Source: Vibrio campbellii CAIM 519 = NBRC 15631 = ATCC 25920 (GTDB lineage Bacteria > Pseudomonadota > Gammaproteobacteria > Enterobacterales > Vibrionaceae). Taken from it: a stretch of 64,000 bases of DNA. A program made the position numbers and the translations under genes. The stretch is taken from the NCBI RefSeq assembly GCF_002163755.1, contig NZ_CP015864.1:248001-312000 (forward strand), read 5' to 3'. Below are positions 34,871-44,044 of the stretch, piece after piece; position 1 is the first letter of the stretch; the number at the start of each line of letters is the position of its first letter. Below the pieces are notes generated by a model. That model was given only the letters and a program-made list of their open reading frames with translations, made no database searches and was not told the DNA's origin.

Positions 34871-35584
34871 TCTATTTTCCTTTACTATTAATACCCAATC
34901 AAAACAGAGCTTTACTTTTTAGATAGTGAGCTAGGATCATCATGAGTAATCGACTGCATTGTATTTATAAAAAAATGTATATTGTTTTGTTTATGTCAAT
35001 TATAGCTATAAATAAGATAAATAGACGAAATGGAGGGGGGGAGATGTAATTTTAGTTCGTATTGTATAGCGCATCTAAATGAATTTATTTTTTAATAAAA
35101 TAGTGTGGATATTCAACTGGTTTGCTTTAAGAGTCTAAAGTGAGGATGAGAAAGGTTACAAGTGAGATAGGGAATATGATTTACTATGTCTGTTGTGTAA
35201 TCTGGTGCAAGGTAATAATAGTCTCTTGGTTGTTTTGAAAAGTAATCATAGAAAAAAGCTTCTTCAGATTGAGGGGTGAAAAAAGTTTAGGTGGTTAGAA
35301 GATAACTAACATGAGTTAAGCGAGAATAGGTTAAATCCAATAAACACTAACCCTTATAGTAAACTCGTGGCAAGAGGTGCTAGTAAGACAACAATCTAAA
35401 TTGAAATGAGCGTAAACCACACCTTACTCCTTTATAGCTATCACATTTGAGAACCGCTCAATTAAGTCAAAAAAAGACCAGTGTTGATGGCGTACCGCTG
35501 CTCTTTTTCTGGCTTTTATCGTAACTCTAACACCTAAACACATTCGTTGTAGCGAAAGGTAAAAAATCAGTCTGTATTACGACA
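34871..35584. other. AT-rich gap of 0.7 kb with a repeated terminator-like hairpin
   Basis: No gene seen. 35471-35509 (AAAGACCAGTGTTGATGG...CTGCTCTTTTTC) is a diverged copy of the hairpin at 32804-32839 and may be a relic terminator of a lost gene similar to the one there. Confidence 0.45.
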
Positions 35585-36328
35585 TTATTCGAGGGAAACT
35601 CTCTTGATATTCAACAAAACTTCACCTGTGTTATCGAAAGCAGTGTCAGCTAAGAAAAAATTCATCTCACCTTGAGTCGAGAGCAATACCTCTTTTTTTT
35701 CAATGGAAACAAGTCGTTTAACTCCATCGGGAGCTGTAAAAATGATTCCTACGCTACCAATCTGAGCTGAAGTAGTATTGTTAATTGCGTCATTTTTTAA
35801 TATTGATACAGAATAGACAGTATTGGGTTGAACGACATGTGTAAAGTAGCTTCCATTGATCCCATTTATCGTGTTGTCCTCAGCAGTTATGCGAAGAACC
35901 TCACCTTCAATGTCAGGTTCACCAATGATCTTAAACTCGAAATCATTTATGGTCGTTTCCCGAGTACTCCAAAGAATAAAGCGAATATTGCCAGCTAAGA
36001 ATATGTCACCGGAACCTGTCCAGCATTGATATTGACCTGGTCGGTAAGAAAGTGAAAAAGACGAGCTGAATAGCTGACCTTCGATGAAAGGACGAAAATA
36101 GAAAGGGTTATAATCTTCAATACTGTTGAATTTGAAGCAAAGTTCTTGTACTGATTTGAATTTAGTGCCGAAGTTGACGCTTCCATACTGGCTTGCTGAA
36201 AACTCCAGCCCAGGATAAGGTATTTCTATCGGGAATCCGTTATCCATTTTTGCAGTGGCAGCAAGTTCTATTGCAGCATTGGCGTACGATACTAATAACA
36301 GAGAAGCGCACAGAATGTGTTTTTTCAT
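35585..36328 (-). CDS. Exported protein of unknown function
   Basis: 247 residues with signal peptide MKKHILCASLLLVSYANA. The mature part is rich in Ser, Gly and aromatic residues (QLFSSSFSLSYRPGQYQCWT), predicted to be largely beta strand, with two cysteines. There is no recognisable domain. Isolated and AT-rich like its neighbours; probably a periplasmic or surface protein. Confidence 0.65.
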   Translation of the reverse strand: MKKHILCASLLLVSYANAAIELAATAKMDNGFPIEIPYPGLEFSASQYGSVNFGTKFKSVQELCFKFNSIEDYNPFYFRPFIEGQLFSSSFSLSYRPGQYQCWTGSGDIFLAGNIRFILWSTRETTINDFEFKIIGEPDIEGEVLRITAEDNTINGINGSYFTHVVQPNTVYSVSILKNDAINNTTSAQIGSVGIIFTAPDGVKRLVSIEKKEVLLSTQGEMNFFLADTAFDNTGEVLLNIKRVSLE

Positions 36329-36631
36329 AATTTAAATCAACCTAACTTGTATCTTTAATTTGTTTGGTCAATATATGCGCTTTTTTCTAATGTGCAACTG
36401 ATTTTACATTTGGGCTGAGTGTTGGCTGTTGGTAGTCATTGTATCTGCTACGGCAGGATTGCTCAGAATGATTTGCTCCAAATAAAAGCGTAGAGCGGTA
36501 GCTGGTTAAAAGTTTCTGATATTAGACGCCAATACTAATATTTCATTGTTAAATGGCTTCACAAGAAGAATTAAACACTGTGCTGATATCTGTTAGACAT
36601 AACGCTGGAGACTAAACTTTTGAATTTAACA

Positions 36632-36656
36632 AGAGCCGTAATTTTACGGCTCCTTT
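36632..36656 (-). terminator. Terminator downstream of the LysR gene
   Basis: GAGCCGTAA-TT-TTACGGCTC hairpin in the gap between the LysR gene and the exported protein gene, about 45 bp past the LysR stop. The remaining 300 bp to 36329 holds nothing I recognise. Confidence 0.65.
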
Positions 36657-36701
36657 GTAATCAAGAAAGAAGATTTAGGTAAAAGAGGGAGGGATAGAAG
36701 T

Positions 36702-37592
36702 TTATTGAGCTAAATCTGCCATGAACTTTGGTTGATGATCAACACTTCGCCTTAGCTCACCTTTAATCCACTGATTGAAATGACTAAAATCAGAGTGCGT
36801 TGGCCAGAATAGAGAAGCAGTCACTCGCTTGCCAAACAAATCTGGGTGGTCGTTAATCCGTCTTAGCTTGTTCTGCTTTTCATTTTCCTCGATGAGAAAT
36901 TCCGGCAAAAAAGCAATGCCCTTTTGGGCTTTACACAGGTCTAGGATGGTTCCCAAGTCATCCAGACGCCATAAATTATAGGCTGCTATGTTAGATAAAT
37001 TGAGTAACTCTTCGCTGCCATCCATTAAGAGGATCCGTTGTGACGTATTGTTTTCAATATTCGTCAAGGCCTCGTGTGCTACCCACCAGCAGTTGACGTA
37101 AAATAACTCATCAATATTAAAGTCGTTCCCTGTTTTGTGGTAGGGGTTACCCAAGGCTAGATCGATCTTCCCTTCATTTATGTAGTTACCCAAAACAAAA
37201 CTTGGTTTGGTGACAACCAGCAAATCTACATTAGGAAACGCTTCTGAAAACTCAAGAAGTGTTTGCTTTACTTCTTTATTGAACACCAGTGGATCAATAC
37301 CTACACGGAAAATAATTTGTTCTGATATGTGCATTTGCTGCGCTGTTGTCATCAACTCTCGATACTTTGATACAACAGGAGTAGACAAATGAAATAGGCG
37401 CTTCCCTTTTTCAGTCAGCCAAACTTTAGAATATTGCCGATTAAATAAACTGAACCCTAAGTCTGACTCAAGATTTTGAATTGCAGTGCTAACGGTAGAT
37501 TGTGATTTACCAAGTTTACGAGCCGCGGAGCTAAATGAACCTTCCTCAACAACAGCTACAAACGAAACAATACTTTCGAATTGCAGTTTCAT
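36702..37592 (-). CDS. LysR-family transcriptional regulator, divergent from the Tad locus
   Basis: 296 residues with the LysR helix-turn-helix near 15-50 (VEEGSFSSAARKLGKSQSTV, then STAIQNLESDLGFSLFNR) and a C-terminal effector-binding domain. I chose the ATG at 37592, with AAGGTTGG upstream, over an ATG eight codons earlier. The flp pilin gene starts 463 bp away on the opposite strand. The intergenic DNA holds a perfect palindrome of LysR type, so this protein is the prime candidate regulator of the pilus operon. The inducer is unknown. Confidence 0.88.
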   Translation of the reverse strand: MKLQFESIVSFVAVVEEGSFSSAARKLGKSQSTVSTAIQNLESDLGFSLFNRQYSKVWLTEKGKRLFHLSTPVVSKYRELMTTAQQMHISEQIIFRVGIDPLVFNKEVKQTLLEFSEAFPNVDLLVVTKPSFVLGNYINEGKIDLALGNPYHKTGNDFNIDELFYVNCWWVAHEALTNIENNTSQRILLMDGSEELLNLSNIAAYNLWRLDDLGTILDLCKAQKGIAFLPEFLIEENEKQNKLRRINDHPDLFGKRVTASLFWPTHSDFSHFNQWIKGELRRSVDHQPKFMADLAQ

Positions 37593-37680
37593 GATTCGAC
37601 CAACCTTTTTAAGCAAGTATTTATAGTTTTAGGTTTGTTTGTGTATGTATATCGTGATGGTTGCCATATTACAACTGGTT

Positions 37681-37753
37681 TTATGATTCATAAGTGTTTA
37701 ATTTTACGGTTAAAGGTCTAAATTATATTCCCACTCAGCATAATGAATCATAA
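37681..37753. promoter_or_regulatory. Paired 11-bp inverted repeats upstream of flp
   Basis: TTATGATTCAT at 37681-37691 and its exact reverse complement ATGAATCATAA at 37743-37753, about 5-6 helical turns apart, between the divergent LysR and flp genes. They could be regulator sites; the function is inferred. Confidence 0.4.
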
Positions 37754-37962
37754 CTATAGCAAATAATTTTAATGTCACTTATTTATTAATAATTTTACTT
37801 GTAGGCGTGTTAGTGATCTTGGTTCCATTTTTTGCTGAATATTAAATAAAAATTGAACTTGTCATTTTTCTGTTTTTGTTTATTCAAGTTATTGTAATTT
37901 ATGTCTTTATTTGGTTTTTCGTTGACTTGTCATCCATGTTGTTGGTCGTTATTTGTTCAGCA

Positions 37963-37979
37963 TATTGATTTTATCAATA
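37963..37979. promoter_or_regulatory. Perfect 17-bp palindrome upstream of flp (candidate LysR box)
   Basis: TATTGATTTTATCAATA is fully symmetric about one T, and fits the LysR-type T-N11-A pattern. It lies 77-93 bp upstream of the flp start. It also resembles the Harveyi-clade LuxR site, but with a centre 3 bp too short. Confidence 0.5.
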
Positions 37980-38055
37980 GGTGGTATTTTCTACTTTCTA
38001 AGCTTGTTAATTAAACTAGTTGCTCTTTTATAAAATAGTCTTACAGGAATGAAAA

Positions 38056-38262
38056 ATGATCACTAAACTATATGCAAAAACTGATGCTTTTCTATCAAAA
38101 TTTAACAATGATGAGAGCGGCGTAACAGCTATTGAATACGGCCTAATTGCAGTAGCAATGGCTGTATTAGTAACTACTGCTGTAAGCCCTTCTGGATTTA
38201 TCGGTTCATTAGAAGCTGCATTTGAGCAAGTAGCAACCGCTATTAGCAATGCTGGCCAGTAA
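38056..38262 (+). CDS. flp: Flp-type pilin, the main fibre subunit of the Tad pilus
   Basis: 68 residues: a short leader ending ESG, then the class IVb pilin core VTAIEYGLIAVAMAVLV and a small hydrophilic tail. The prepilin peptidase should cut after G, leaving an N-terminal VTAIEYG with the conserved glutamate. GTNNN-type spacing and the ribosome-binding site AGGAATGAAAA are good. A hairpin follows at 38309, which may keep flp mRNA in excess over the rest of the operon, as expected for a fibre protein. Confidence 0.95.
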   Translation: MITKLYAKTDAFLSKFNNDESGVTAIEYGLIAVAMAVLVTTAVSPSGFIGSLEAAFEQVATAISNAGQ

Positions 38263-38308
38263 AATAAAAACTTACTTACTAGTATAAATAATATCGCTAG
38301 ATGTTTTT

Positions 38309-38336
38309 GCCAGACCTTTGCTTTCATTGGTCTGGC
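38309..38336 (+). terminator. Hairpin between flp and the prepilin peptidase gene
   Basis: GCCAGACC and its exact complement around a 12-base loop, 46 bp after flp, with no long T run. Partial termination or mRNA end protection would favour pilin over assembly proteins. Confidence 0.6.
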
Positions 38337-38404
38337 TCTGTCAATTTATGATGTCTTAAAAATATTATTATTAACTAATATATAGTCAGGTAAGAGTCTT
38401 TGTT

Positions 38405-38842
38405 TTGAGTTATGAATCGTATTTATTGGTATTGTTAATAATATGCATATATGTGTCCATCGTTGATTTTATTCATCGAAAAATACATAACCATACCTTA
38501 TGGATGCTGCTTTTTTTTCAGTACTTTCTGTCACCATTAGACATCCAACTTACTACGTTTTTGGTCGTGTTAGTGGGTGGTTTAATCCTATATGCTTTTA
38601 TCTGGGTTGGGGCTGGTGATATTAAATATGCTGCAGTTTTATCACTTACTATCCCGCTACAAGATTTACTTTGGAGCCTCGTTATGATGGCTTTTTTTGG
38701 TGGATTTTTAGCCATTGCTTATTTGGTGAACCGAAAACTGGTAACTAACACAGCTAACACGAGAGAAGGCATCCCATATGGGATAGCAATAAGTGTTGGA
38801 TTTTACTTAGTCATTTTAACTCAAAATACGCCACACATTTAA
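38405..38842 (+). CDS. tadV: Tad prepilin peptidase (TadV/CpaA type)
   Basis: 145 residues with four or five membrane segments. The two catalytic aspartates of the family are visible: IVDFIHRKI near residue 20 and GAGDIKYAA near 72. It cleaves Flp and the TadE/F pseudopilins at the G-V/S/F junctions. The start is a TTG with AGGTAAGAG upstream; no in-frame ATG nearby fits better, so initiation is probably weak. Confidence 0.9.
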   Translation: MSYESYLLVLLIICIYVSIVDFIHRKIHNHTLWMLLFFQYFLSPLDIQLTTFLVVLVGGLILYAFIWVGAGDIKYAAVLSLTIPLQDLLWSLVMMAFFGGFLAIAYLVNRKLVTNTANTREGIPYGIAISVGFYLVILTQNTPHI

Positions 38843-38863
38843 TCCTCCAAGAATAGGGACAAT

Positions 38864-39688
38864 ATGAGATCTCGACTGGTATTACTTGTTGCAATCGCTG
38901 CTTTGATAGTGGGCGCGTTAGGTGTTGTCGATTTATTCAAAAGCAATCCTCAACCGAAAGCTAATACTGAAGTGGTGGAGAAGCCAAACGAAGAATACGT
39001 TGCTGTTTGGGTGACCACAAAAGCTTATGAAAAAGGGCATGCTATCGATGCTCAAGGTGTGGCTAAACAGCAATTTCCTTTGAGCGAAGCCCTGGTACTT
39101 GGTGTAAGGGAAGATGCTCAGATAAATTTTTCACCCTCAGTTTTGCTCAATAGAAGTCTTGAAAAAGGTGCTGTTGTGTTACCGGAATATCAAGTTAGTC
39201 CCGGACAAGCTGGTTATATCGATCTTCTGGTAACGGAAGGAATGACATTATATCCGCTTGAAGTAAGCGACCAGAACTTAATCAATGACTACATTCGTCC
39301 TGGCTCTTATATCGATATTCTCACGGTCAGCTCACCCAACGATAACCTTGCTAAGAATATTGATAAACCTAAACGCTTTAAAGGTTTAAAAGCTTCAATG
39401 TTCTTAAAGCACGTCAAGGTCCTAAATATTGGTGGTGATGACGAAGATGACAGCTCTGTTACCGCGCGTTCCCCAATTAATGAAGATGGGCTGACAACCG
39501 TGGTCATTGAGGTGAAACCGGACGACTTAGCAAAACTGGCTTTGGCACAACGAACCATGCATATCGAAATATACCGAAGTCAAACCTACAACAAACCAGA
39601 GTACGCTGAAGTGCGCAATGTTATTGATAATTACACCGGCATCGAAGAACTACGTGGCAATGTCATTGAACGAAGGGAGGCTCTTTAA
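38864..39688 (+). CDS. rcpC: Tad pilus assembly protein RcpC/CpaB
   Basis: 274 residues with a single N-terminal membrane anchor (RLVLLVAIAALIVGALGVVD) and a periplasmic SAF-like domain. The family is thought to help pilin modification or secretin function. The gene ends TAATG, so its stop overlaps the secretin start. An AATAGGGAC site precedes the ATG. Its position between the peptidase and secretin genes is typical. Confidence 0.9.
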   Translation: MRSRLVLLVAIAALIVGALGVVDLFKSNPQPKANTEVVEKPNEEYVAVWVTTKAYEKGHAIDAQGVAKQQFPLSEALVLGVREDAQINFSPSVLLNRSLEKGAVVLPEYQVSPGQAGYIDLLVTEGMTLYPLEVSDQNLINDYIRPGSYIDILTVSSPNDNLAKNIDKPKRFKGLKASMFLKHVKVLNIGGDDEDDSSVTARSPINEDGLTTVVIEVKPDDLAKLALAQRTMHIEIYRSQTYNKPEYAEVRNVIDNYTGIEELRGNVIERREAL

Positions 39689-41058
39689 TGGTAATACAAT
39701 CTCGAATTAGCCAATCACTTTCAATATTCATCACGTCCGTCTTTCTTTGCTTGTTCTTTGTGACAAAAACACACGCAGCTGATCGTTCAATCACTCTACA
39801 TGATGGACAGCATATTTCGCTTAAACAGCCGATTGGCAAAGTGTTCATCAGCAATCCTGATCTTGCTGACTATAAAGTCATTAACGACACCACCTTGGTC
39901 GTGTTTGCTAACGGTATCGGGCAAGCACGCTTGATTGTCTATGGCATCGATGAAGATGTCTTGCTTTCAGACCGAATTATTGTGGACTTGGATTTGACTG
40001 ATGTTAGACGTCAGATCAAATTTAATTTTCCGGATGCGAAGGTCACGCTTCAGTCAATTGGGGAACAAGTCGCTGTCAGTGGTGTTGTCGATTCAGAAGA
40101 GACACGAGATGAAATCTATCGTTTAGTTGCAACTTTACTTGGGCGTGAAAAAATTAAGAAATGGGATAAAGCGGATAAGTTTGAGTTTAAATCTGATTAC
40201 GCCCAGTACGAGGCTCCGGAAGGGATGATTTTTGCGCGTAACATGTCTTGGAGAGGAATTGTCGAGCGCATTGAGGTTGCAACGACTCAACAAGTAAACG
40301 TTAAAATCTCGGTGGCACAAGTGACAGAATCCTTTGGTAAAACTGTTGGTGTAGACTGGAGTTCTGTCGGCTCTAGTGTTGGTGAGTTCGTTTTCGATCA
40401 GTTTGATGCCGCGAATCTAAGTACGTTAATTACCGCTTTAGGCAATGATCAAGTTGCTGAAGTATTGGCAGAACCAAACCTGACGGTGCTATCTGGCGAA
40501 TCGGCTAGTTTTTTAGTTGGTGGTGAAGTACCAGTGATTATCTCAACGAATAATAACGTAAACATTTCCTTCAAAGAGTTTGGTATAAAGCTGGATCTTA
40601 CAGCAAAAGTTTTAAGCAAAGACAAAATTCGCATGCAACTCGCACCGGAAGTGAGTGAGGTCGAAAGCTACGTAGAAGCAGCAGGTATAAAAGTGCCGCA
40701 ATTGGCTTCAAGACGAGCGTTAACAACGGTTGAGTTAGCTGATGGCGACAGCTTTGTTCTAGGTGGCTTGATGAGCAGTGCTGACCTAGAAAAAATGCAA
40801 AAAATTCCCTTTGTCGGCGATATCCCAATATTAGGTGCTGCGTTTCGCAAAGCTATGACTGAGAGAAAGCGCACGGAATTGATTATCGTGGCAACGGTAA
40901 ACCTAGTTGAGCCTATTAAGCCGAGAGATGTGCAACTACCGTACATCAAAAAAACGTCAACATTGGCTCGTTGGTTGAACATCGAGACCAATAAAGATTC
41001 TATTGCGTCTTCTGATGCCACGATTCGTCTGTTGTCGGAAGGAGGGTTTATCCAATGA
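39688..41058 (+). CDS. rcpA: Tad outer-membrane secretin RcpA/CpaC
   Basis: 456 residues that form the outer-membrane channel for the Flp pilus. A signal peptide ends ...FFVTKTHA. N-terminal BON-like segments (RLIVYGIDEDVLLSDRIIVD, LQSIGEQVAVSGVVDSEETR) precede the secretin domain, with VLAEPNLTVLSGESASFLVG and VPQLASRRALTTVELADGDS-FVLGGLM near the C-terminus. It overlaps rcpC by one base (TAATG) and the next gene by four. Confidence 0.95.
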   Translation: MVIQSRISQSLSIFITSVFLCLFFVTKTHAADRSITLHDGQHISLKQPIGKVFISNPDLADYKVINDTTLVVFANGIGQARLIVYGIDEDVLLSDRIIVDLDLTDVRRQIKFNFPDAKVTLQSIGEQVAVSGVVDSEETRDEIYRLVATLLGREKIKKWDKADKFEFKSDYAQYEAPEGMIFARNMSWRGIVERIEVATTQQVNVKISVAQVTESFGKTVGVDWSSVGSSVGEFVFDQFDAANLSTLITALGNDQVAEVLAEPNLTVLSGESASFLVGGEVPVIISTNNNVNISFKEFGIKLDLTAKVLSKDKIRMQLAPEVSEVESYVEAAGIKVPQLASRRALTTVELADGDSFVLGGLMSSADLEKMQKIPFVGDIPILGAAFRKAMTERKRTELIIVATVNLVEPIKPRDVQLPYIKKTSTLARWLNIETNKDSIASSDATIRLLSEGGFIQ

Positions 41059-41531
41059 AGAACCTTGTATTCATTGCTTTGTTGACATCATCACTCCTAG
41101 GTTGTGCAAACGAGCGGTATTTCGGCGGCAATGGCGCAGAAGCGATTGTGTATAAAGAAAACCACAGTTTTGAGTTTGCAATCAAAAAGCGCACTGAAAC
41201 TGCTAAGAAGATTGAGCAACTTATTCGCGATATTGAGTCGATGGATAAAGGCGCTACTTACGTAGTGGAGTACAAATCCACACGCGCTAAAGCGATGTTG
41301 GAGCCGATTTTTAAGCAGTATCCGTCACATATCATCGCACCACAAAGAGTTGAGTACCGCTCTAGGCCTTCTTTGTCGAGCGATCTCAATATTCATGTGA
41401 CGTTAACGCGTTTGAGGACTCAACAATGCTTGCCAGCAAAGTTTCAGGCTCGAATTGGACAACCAGATTGTTTTGTCGAATCGATGCGTTTAAAGCAAGT
41501 ATCCGATAAGTCTCGATTGATAGGTGAATAA
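41055..41531 (+). CDS. Small Tad-locus lipoprotein (RcpB/CpaD position)
   Basis: 158 residues with a lipobox (SSLLGCANERY, Cys near 17), so it is probably an outer-membrane lipoprotein. By position between secretin and TadZ it corresponds to RcpB/CpaD, which help the secretin. I see no direct sequence signature for that family, so only the location supports the name. Its start overlaps the secretin stop (ATGA). Confidence 0.72.
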   Translation: MKNLVFIALLTSSLLGCANERYFGGNGAEAIVYKENHSFEFAIKKRTETAKKIEQLIRDIESMDKGATYVVEYKSTRAKAMLEPIFKQYPSHIIAPQRVEYRSRPSLSSDLNIHVTLTRLRTQQCLPAKFQARIGQPDCFVESMRLKQVSDKSRLIGE

Positions 41532-41533
41532 TC

Positions 41534-42775
41534 ATGTTTGATCTGACGAAAGCCCTAACGACCAAGGCAAAGCCCGCACCATCCACAACGACAGGGGTCG
41601 CTGGTTGTACGCTATTTTATCAATCACAAGAGTGTTTGAACCTAGTTCAAGAAGTGTTCCGCTTTGAAGGCTGGAATGATCCTGAATGCGTAAAAGCGAA
41701 CTCGGGCTCAACCAAGCTGACAGAGCAACAAAGCAGTCACATCGTCATCCTTGAACTGAATGAATCCCGCAGCGTTGTTGAAGATGCTAAAGCGTTTGCC
41801 AGCAAAGTGCCAACTCATAAAGGGGTGGTAGTAATTGGCAAGGAAGACGCGATCTCGACGCTTCGTTCTCTCAAAGAGATGGGCTTCTATTACGTTTTTT
41901 GGCCAGTCAATAAACAAGAGTTTGCTGACTTCTTGAATCATGTGAACAAAAACCTCAAGACATTTTCTGGCGTAAGTCAGAAGCGTAAAGCAAAACGTGT
42001 CGCGGTTGTTGGTTCGAAAGGTGGGGTTGGAGCATCCTTCATTACTACCGAGTTAAGTTCACTGCTCTCTACTCAAGGTAGCGATACGATTCTTGTCGAC
42101 CATCAATATGCGGACACCAATATCGATGTTCTGCTGGGACTAAAAGACTTTAAATCCCGTGCTATAGACGAGTTCACTGCGCCATTGCATGAGATGGATG
42201 AGGAAGGGGCATTGAGCTACCTGTTCAATGCACGAAAAAATCTACGTGTGTTGGCGATTGATGGCGATATGAGCCAGAACGATATCCTCAACTACAACCA
42301 AACGCTTTGTGAGCTATTAGCTCGTAATACTAATTTCATCATTGAAGATTTTTCTGGTGGTGTTGATTTTAAAGTTGAACCTCAGCTGTTGGTGGAAAAT
42401 TTTGATGTGGTTGTGTTGGTTCTTGATGCTTCCGTGTCTTCTACAAGAAGTGCCAAACGACTGTTTGAAAAAATAGCTAATTTACAGCTTACACTTTCAT
42501 CTCGAACCCGAGTGATCACAATGGTGAACTATCACCGCCCGGAAAATGCGTTTGTACTGCAAAAAGACGATCTACCTAAATATTTGGGCGTACCTGTTGA
42601 TCTCGAAATTGACTATTGCAAGTCACTATCACATATCATTATCGATGGTAAGCGAGCGCATAAACACGACCGCAACATCAGCCGTTCTATGGAACAGCTA
42701 CTGAAGCTGATCAATGGCCAGCCTGTCACTCAAAAAAGTAAGGGATCTTGGTTGAAAAGGGTGCGTGTTAAATGA
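41534..42775 (+). CDS. tadZ: TadZ/CpaE pilus-localisation ATPase
   Basis: 413 residues. The N-terminal part (to about 155) is a receiver-like domain. A MinD/ParA-type ATPase follows, with the P-loop VGSKGGVGASF near 156-166 and an ending in LLKLINGQP. TadZ marks the polar site for pilus assembly. The P-loop keeps the KGGVG form but has A where T/S usually follows, a pattern seen in some TadZ proteins with weak ATPase activity. It overlaps tadA by four bases. Confidence 0.9.
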   Translation: MFDLTKALTTKAKPAPSTTTGVAGCTLFYQSQECLNLVQEVFRFEGWNDPECVKANSGSTKLTEQQSSHIVILELNESRSVVEDAKAFASKVPTHKGVVVIGKEDAISTLRSLKEMGFYYVFWPVNKQEFADFLNHVNKNLKTFSGVSQKRKAKRVAVVGSKGGVGASFITTELSSLLSTQGSDTILVDHQYADTNIDVLLGLKDFKSRAIDEFTAPLHEMDEEGALSYLFNARKNLRVLAIDGDMSQNDILNYNQTLCELLARNTNFIIEDFSGGVDFKVEPQLLVENFDVVVLVLDASVSSTRSAKRLFEKIANLQLTLSSRTRVITMVNYHRPENAFVLQKDDLPKYLGVPVDLEIDYCKSLSHIIIDGKRAHKHDRNISRSMEQLLKLINGQPVTQKSKGSWLKRVRVK

Positions 42776-44043
42776 GTTCAAACAAGGATTTATACCTAGC
42801 GTTTCGTGGTCAGATATTTGAAGCGCTAGATGCCGAAGCGGTTCAGAAAATGAATCGCAAAGATCTAGAGTCACAAATACAAGCCGCAGTTGATCTGTTA
42901 GCCAACGGCTATCAACGTCCGATAACTTCAATGATGAAGTCTGGGTTAGTAAAAAGCCTCATGGACGAGCTTTTTGGTCTTGGGCCATTGCAACCACTAG
43001 TTGAAGATCAATCGATCTCAGACATCATGGTTAATGGCCCAGACAATATCTTCTTTGAACGACACGGTAAGGTGCAAAAATCAGAAGTCTCGTTTGTTAA
43101 TGAAGAGCAGCTTCTAGCGATTGCAAAACGTATCGCTTCTCGCGTTGGTAGACGCGTTGATGAGTTATCTCCAACTGTTGATGCGAGACTTGAAGACGGC
43201 AGTCGTGTAAACATAGTTATCCCACCGATTGCTTTGGACGGAACCTCAATTTCTATCCGTAAGTTTAGAGAACAGAACATTGGCTTCGAGGATTTAATTG
43301 GTTTTGGCTCTATGTCTCCAGACATGGCAAGAGTTTTGATGATCGCTTCCCGCTGTCGAATAAATATTCTTATTTCAGGCGGCACCGGCTCCGGCAAAAC
43401 CACACTACTCAATGCACTATCTCAGTATATTGCAGAAGATGAGCGTATTATAACGATTGAGGATGCAGCTGAGCTTCGTTTACAACAACCAAACCTGGTT
43501 CGACTTGAAACGCGAACCTCCAGCGTTGAACAAACTGGTGCGGTGAACCAGCGTGATTTGGTTATCAATGCGCTACGTATGCGCCCAGATCGAATCATTC
43601 TTGGTGAGTGTCGTGGTTCTGAAGCATTTGAAATGTTACAGGCGATGAATACTGGCCACGATGGTTCTATGTCGACGCTACACGCGAATACACCGCGCGA
43701 TGCGATCGCTCGTGTTGAGTCCATGGTTATGATGGCGAATTTAAATCAGCCTCTTGATGCGATTCGAAGAACGATCGTCAGTGCTGTGCAAATGGTTGTG
43801 CAGGTTAACCGACTACGCGATGGTTCTCGTAAAATAACGAGTATCTCTGAGATCGTTGGTTTAGAAGGGGATAGTGTAGTGATGGAAGAGATTTACCGTT
43901 TCCGTCATGACGATACTCATTTTGGCGAAACCGTGAAAGGTGACTTTGTCACCAGTGGTATTATGCAGCGCTCTGAGCTTGTAAAAAAGGCCCACTTTTT
44001 CGGTCTTTATGATGAGCTGATGGCATCATTTAAGGGGATATAG
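42772..44043 (+). CDS. tadA: Tad pilus secretion ATPase TadA/CpaF
   Basis: 423 residues of the type II/IV secretion ATPase family; it powers both extension and retraction of Tad pili. Walker A GGTGSGKTT is at about 203-211. The aspartate box (IITIEDAAELRLQ), Walker B (RPDRIILGECRGSEAFEMLQ) and the His box (GHDGSMSTLHAN) are all present. The N-terminal FGLGPLQPLVEDQSISDIMV is typical of CpaF. Tightly packed between tadZ and tadB. Confidence 0.97.
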   Translation: MSSNKDLYLAFRGQIFEALDAEAVQKMNRKDLESQIQAAVDLLANGYQRPITSMMKSGLVKSLMDELFGLGPLQPLVEDQSISDIMVNGPDNIFFERHGKVQKSEVSFVNEEQLLAIAKRIASRVGRRVDELSPTVDARLEDGSRVNIVIPPIALDGTSISIRKFREQNIGFEDLIGFGSMSPDMARVLMIASRCRINILISGGTGSGKTTLLNALSQYIAEDERIITIEDAAELRLQQPNLVRLETRTSSVEQTGAVNQRDLVINALRMRPDRIILGECRGSEAFEMLQAMNTGHDGSMSTLHANTPRDAIARVESMVMMANLNQPLDAIRRTIVSAVQMVVQVNRLRDGSRKITSISEIVGLEGDSVVMEEIYRFRHDDTHFGETVKGDFVTSGIMQRSELVKKAHFFGLYDELMASFKGI

Positions 44044-44044
44044 C

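Noticed and set aside
37963..37979. LuxR (quorum-sensing master regulator) binding site upstream of flp
   Set aside because: The half-sites match but the centre is 3 bp shorter than in known sites; I prefer a LysR-type box.
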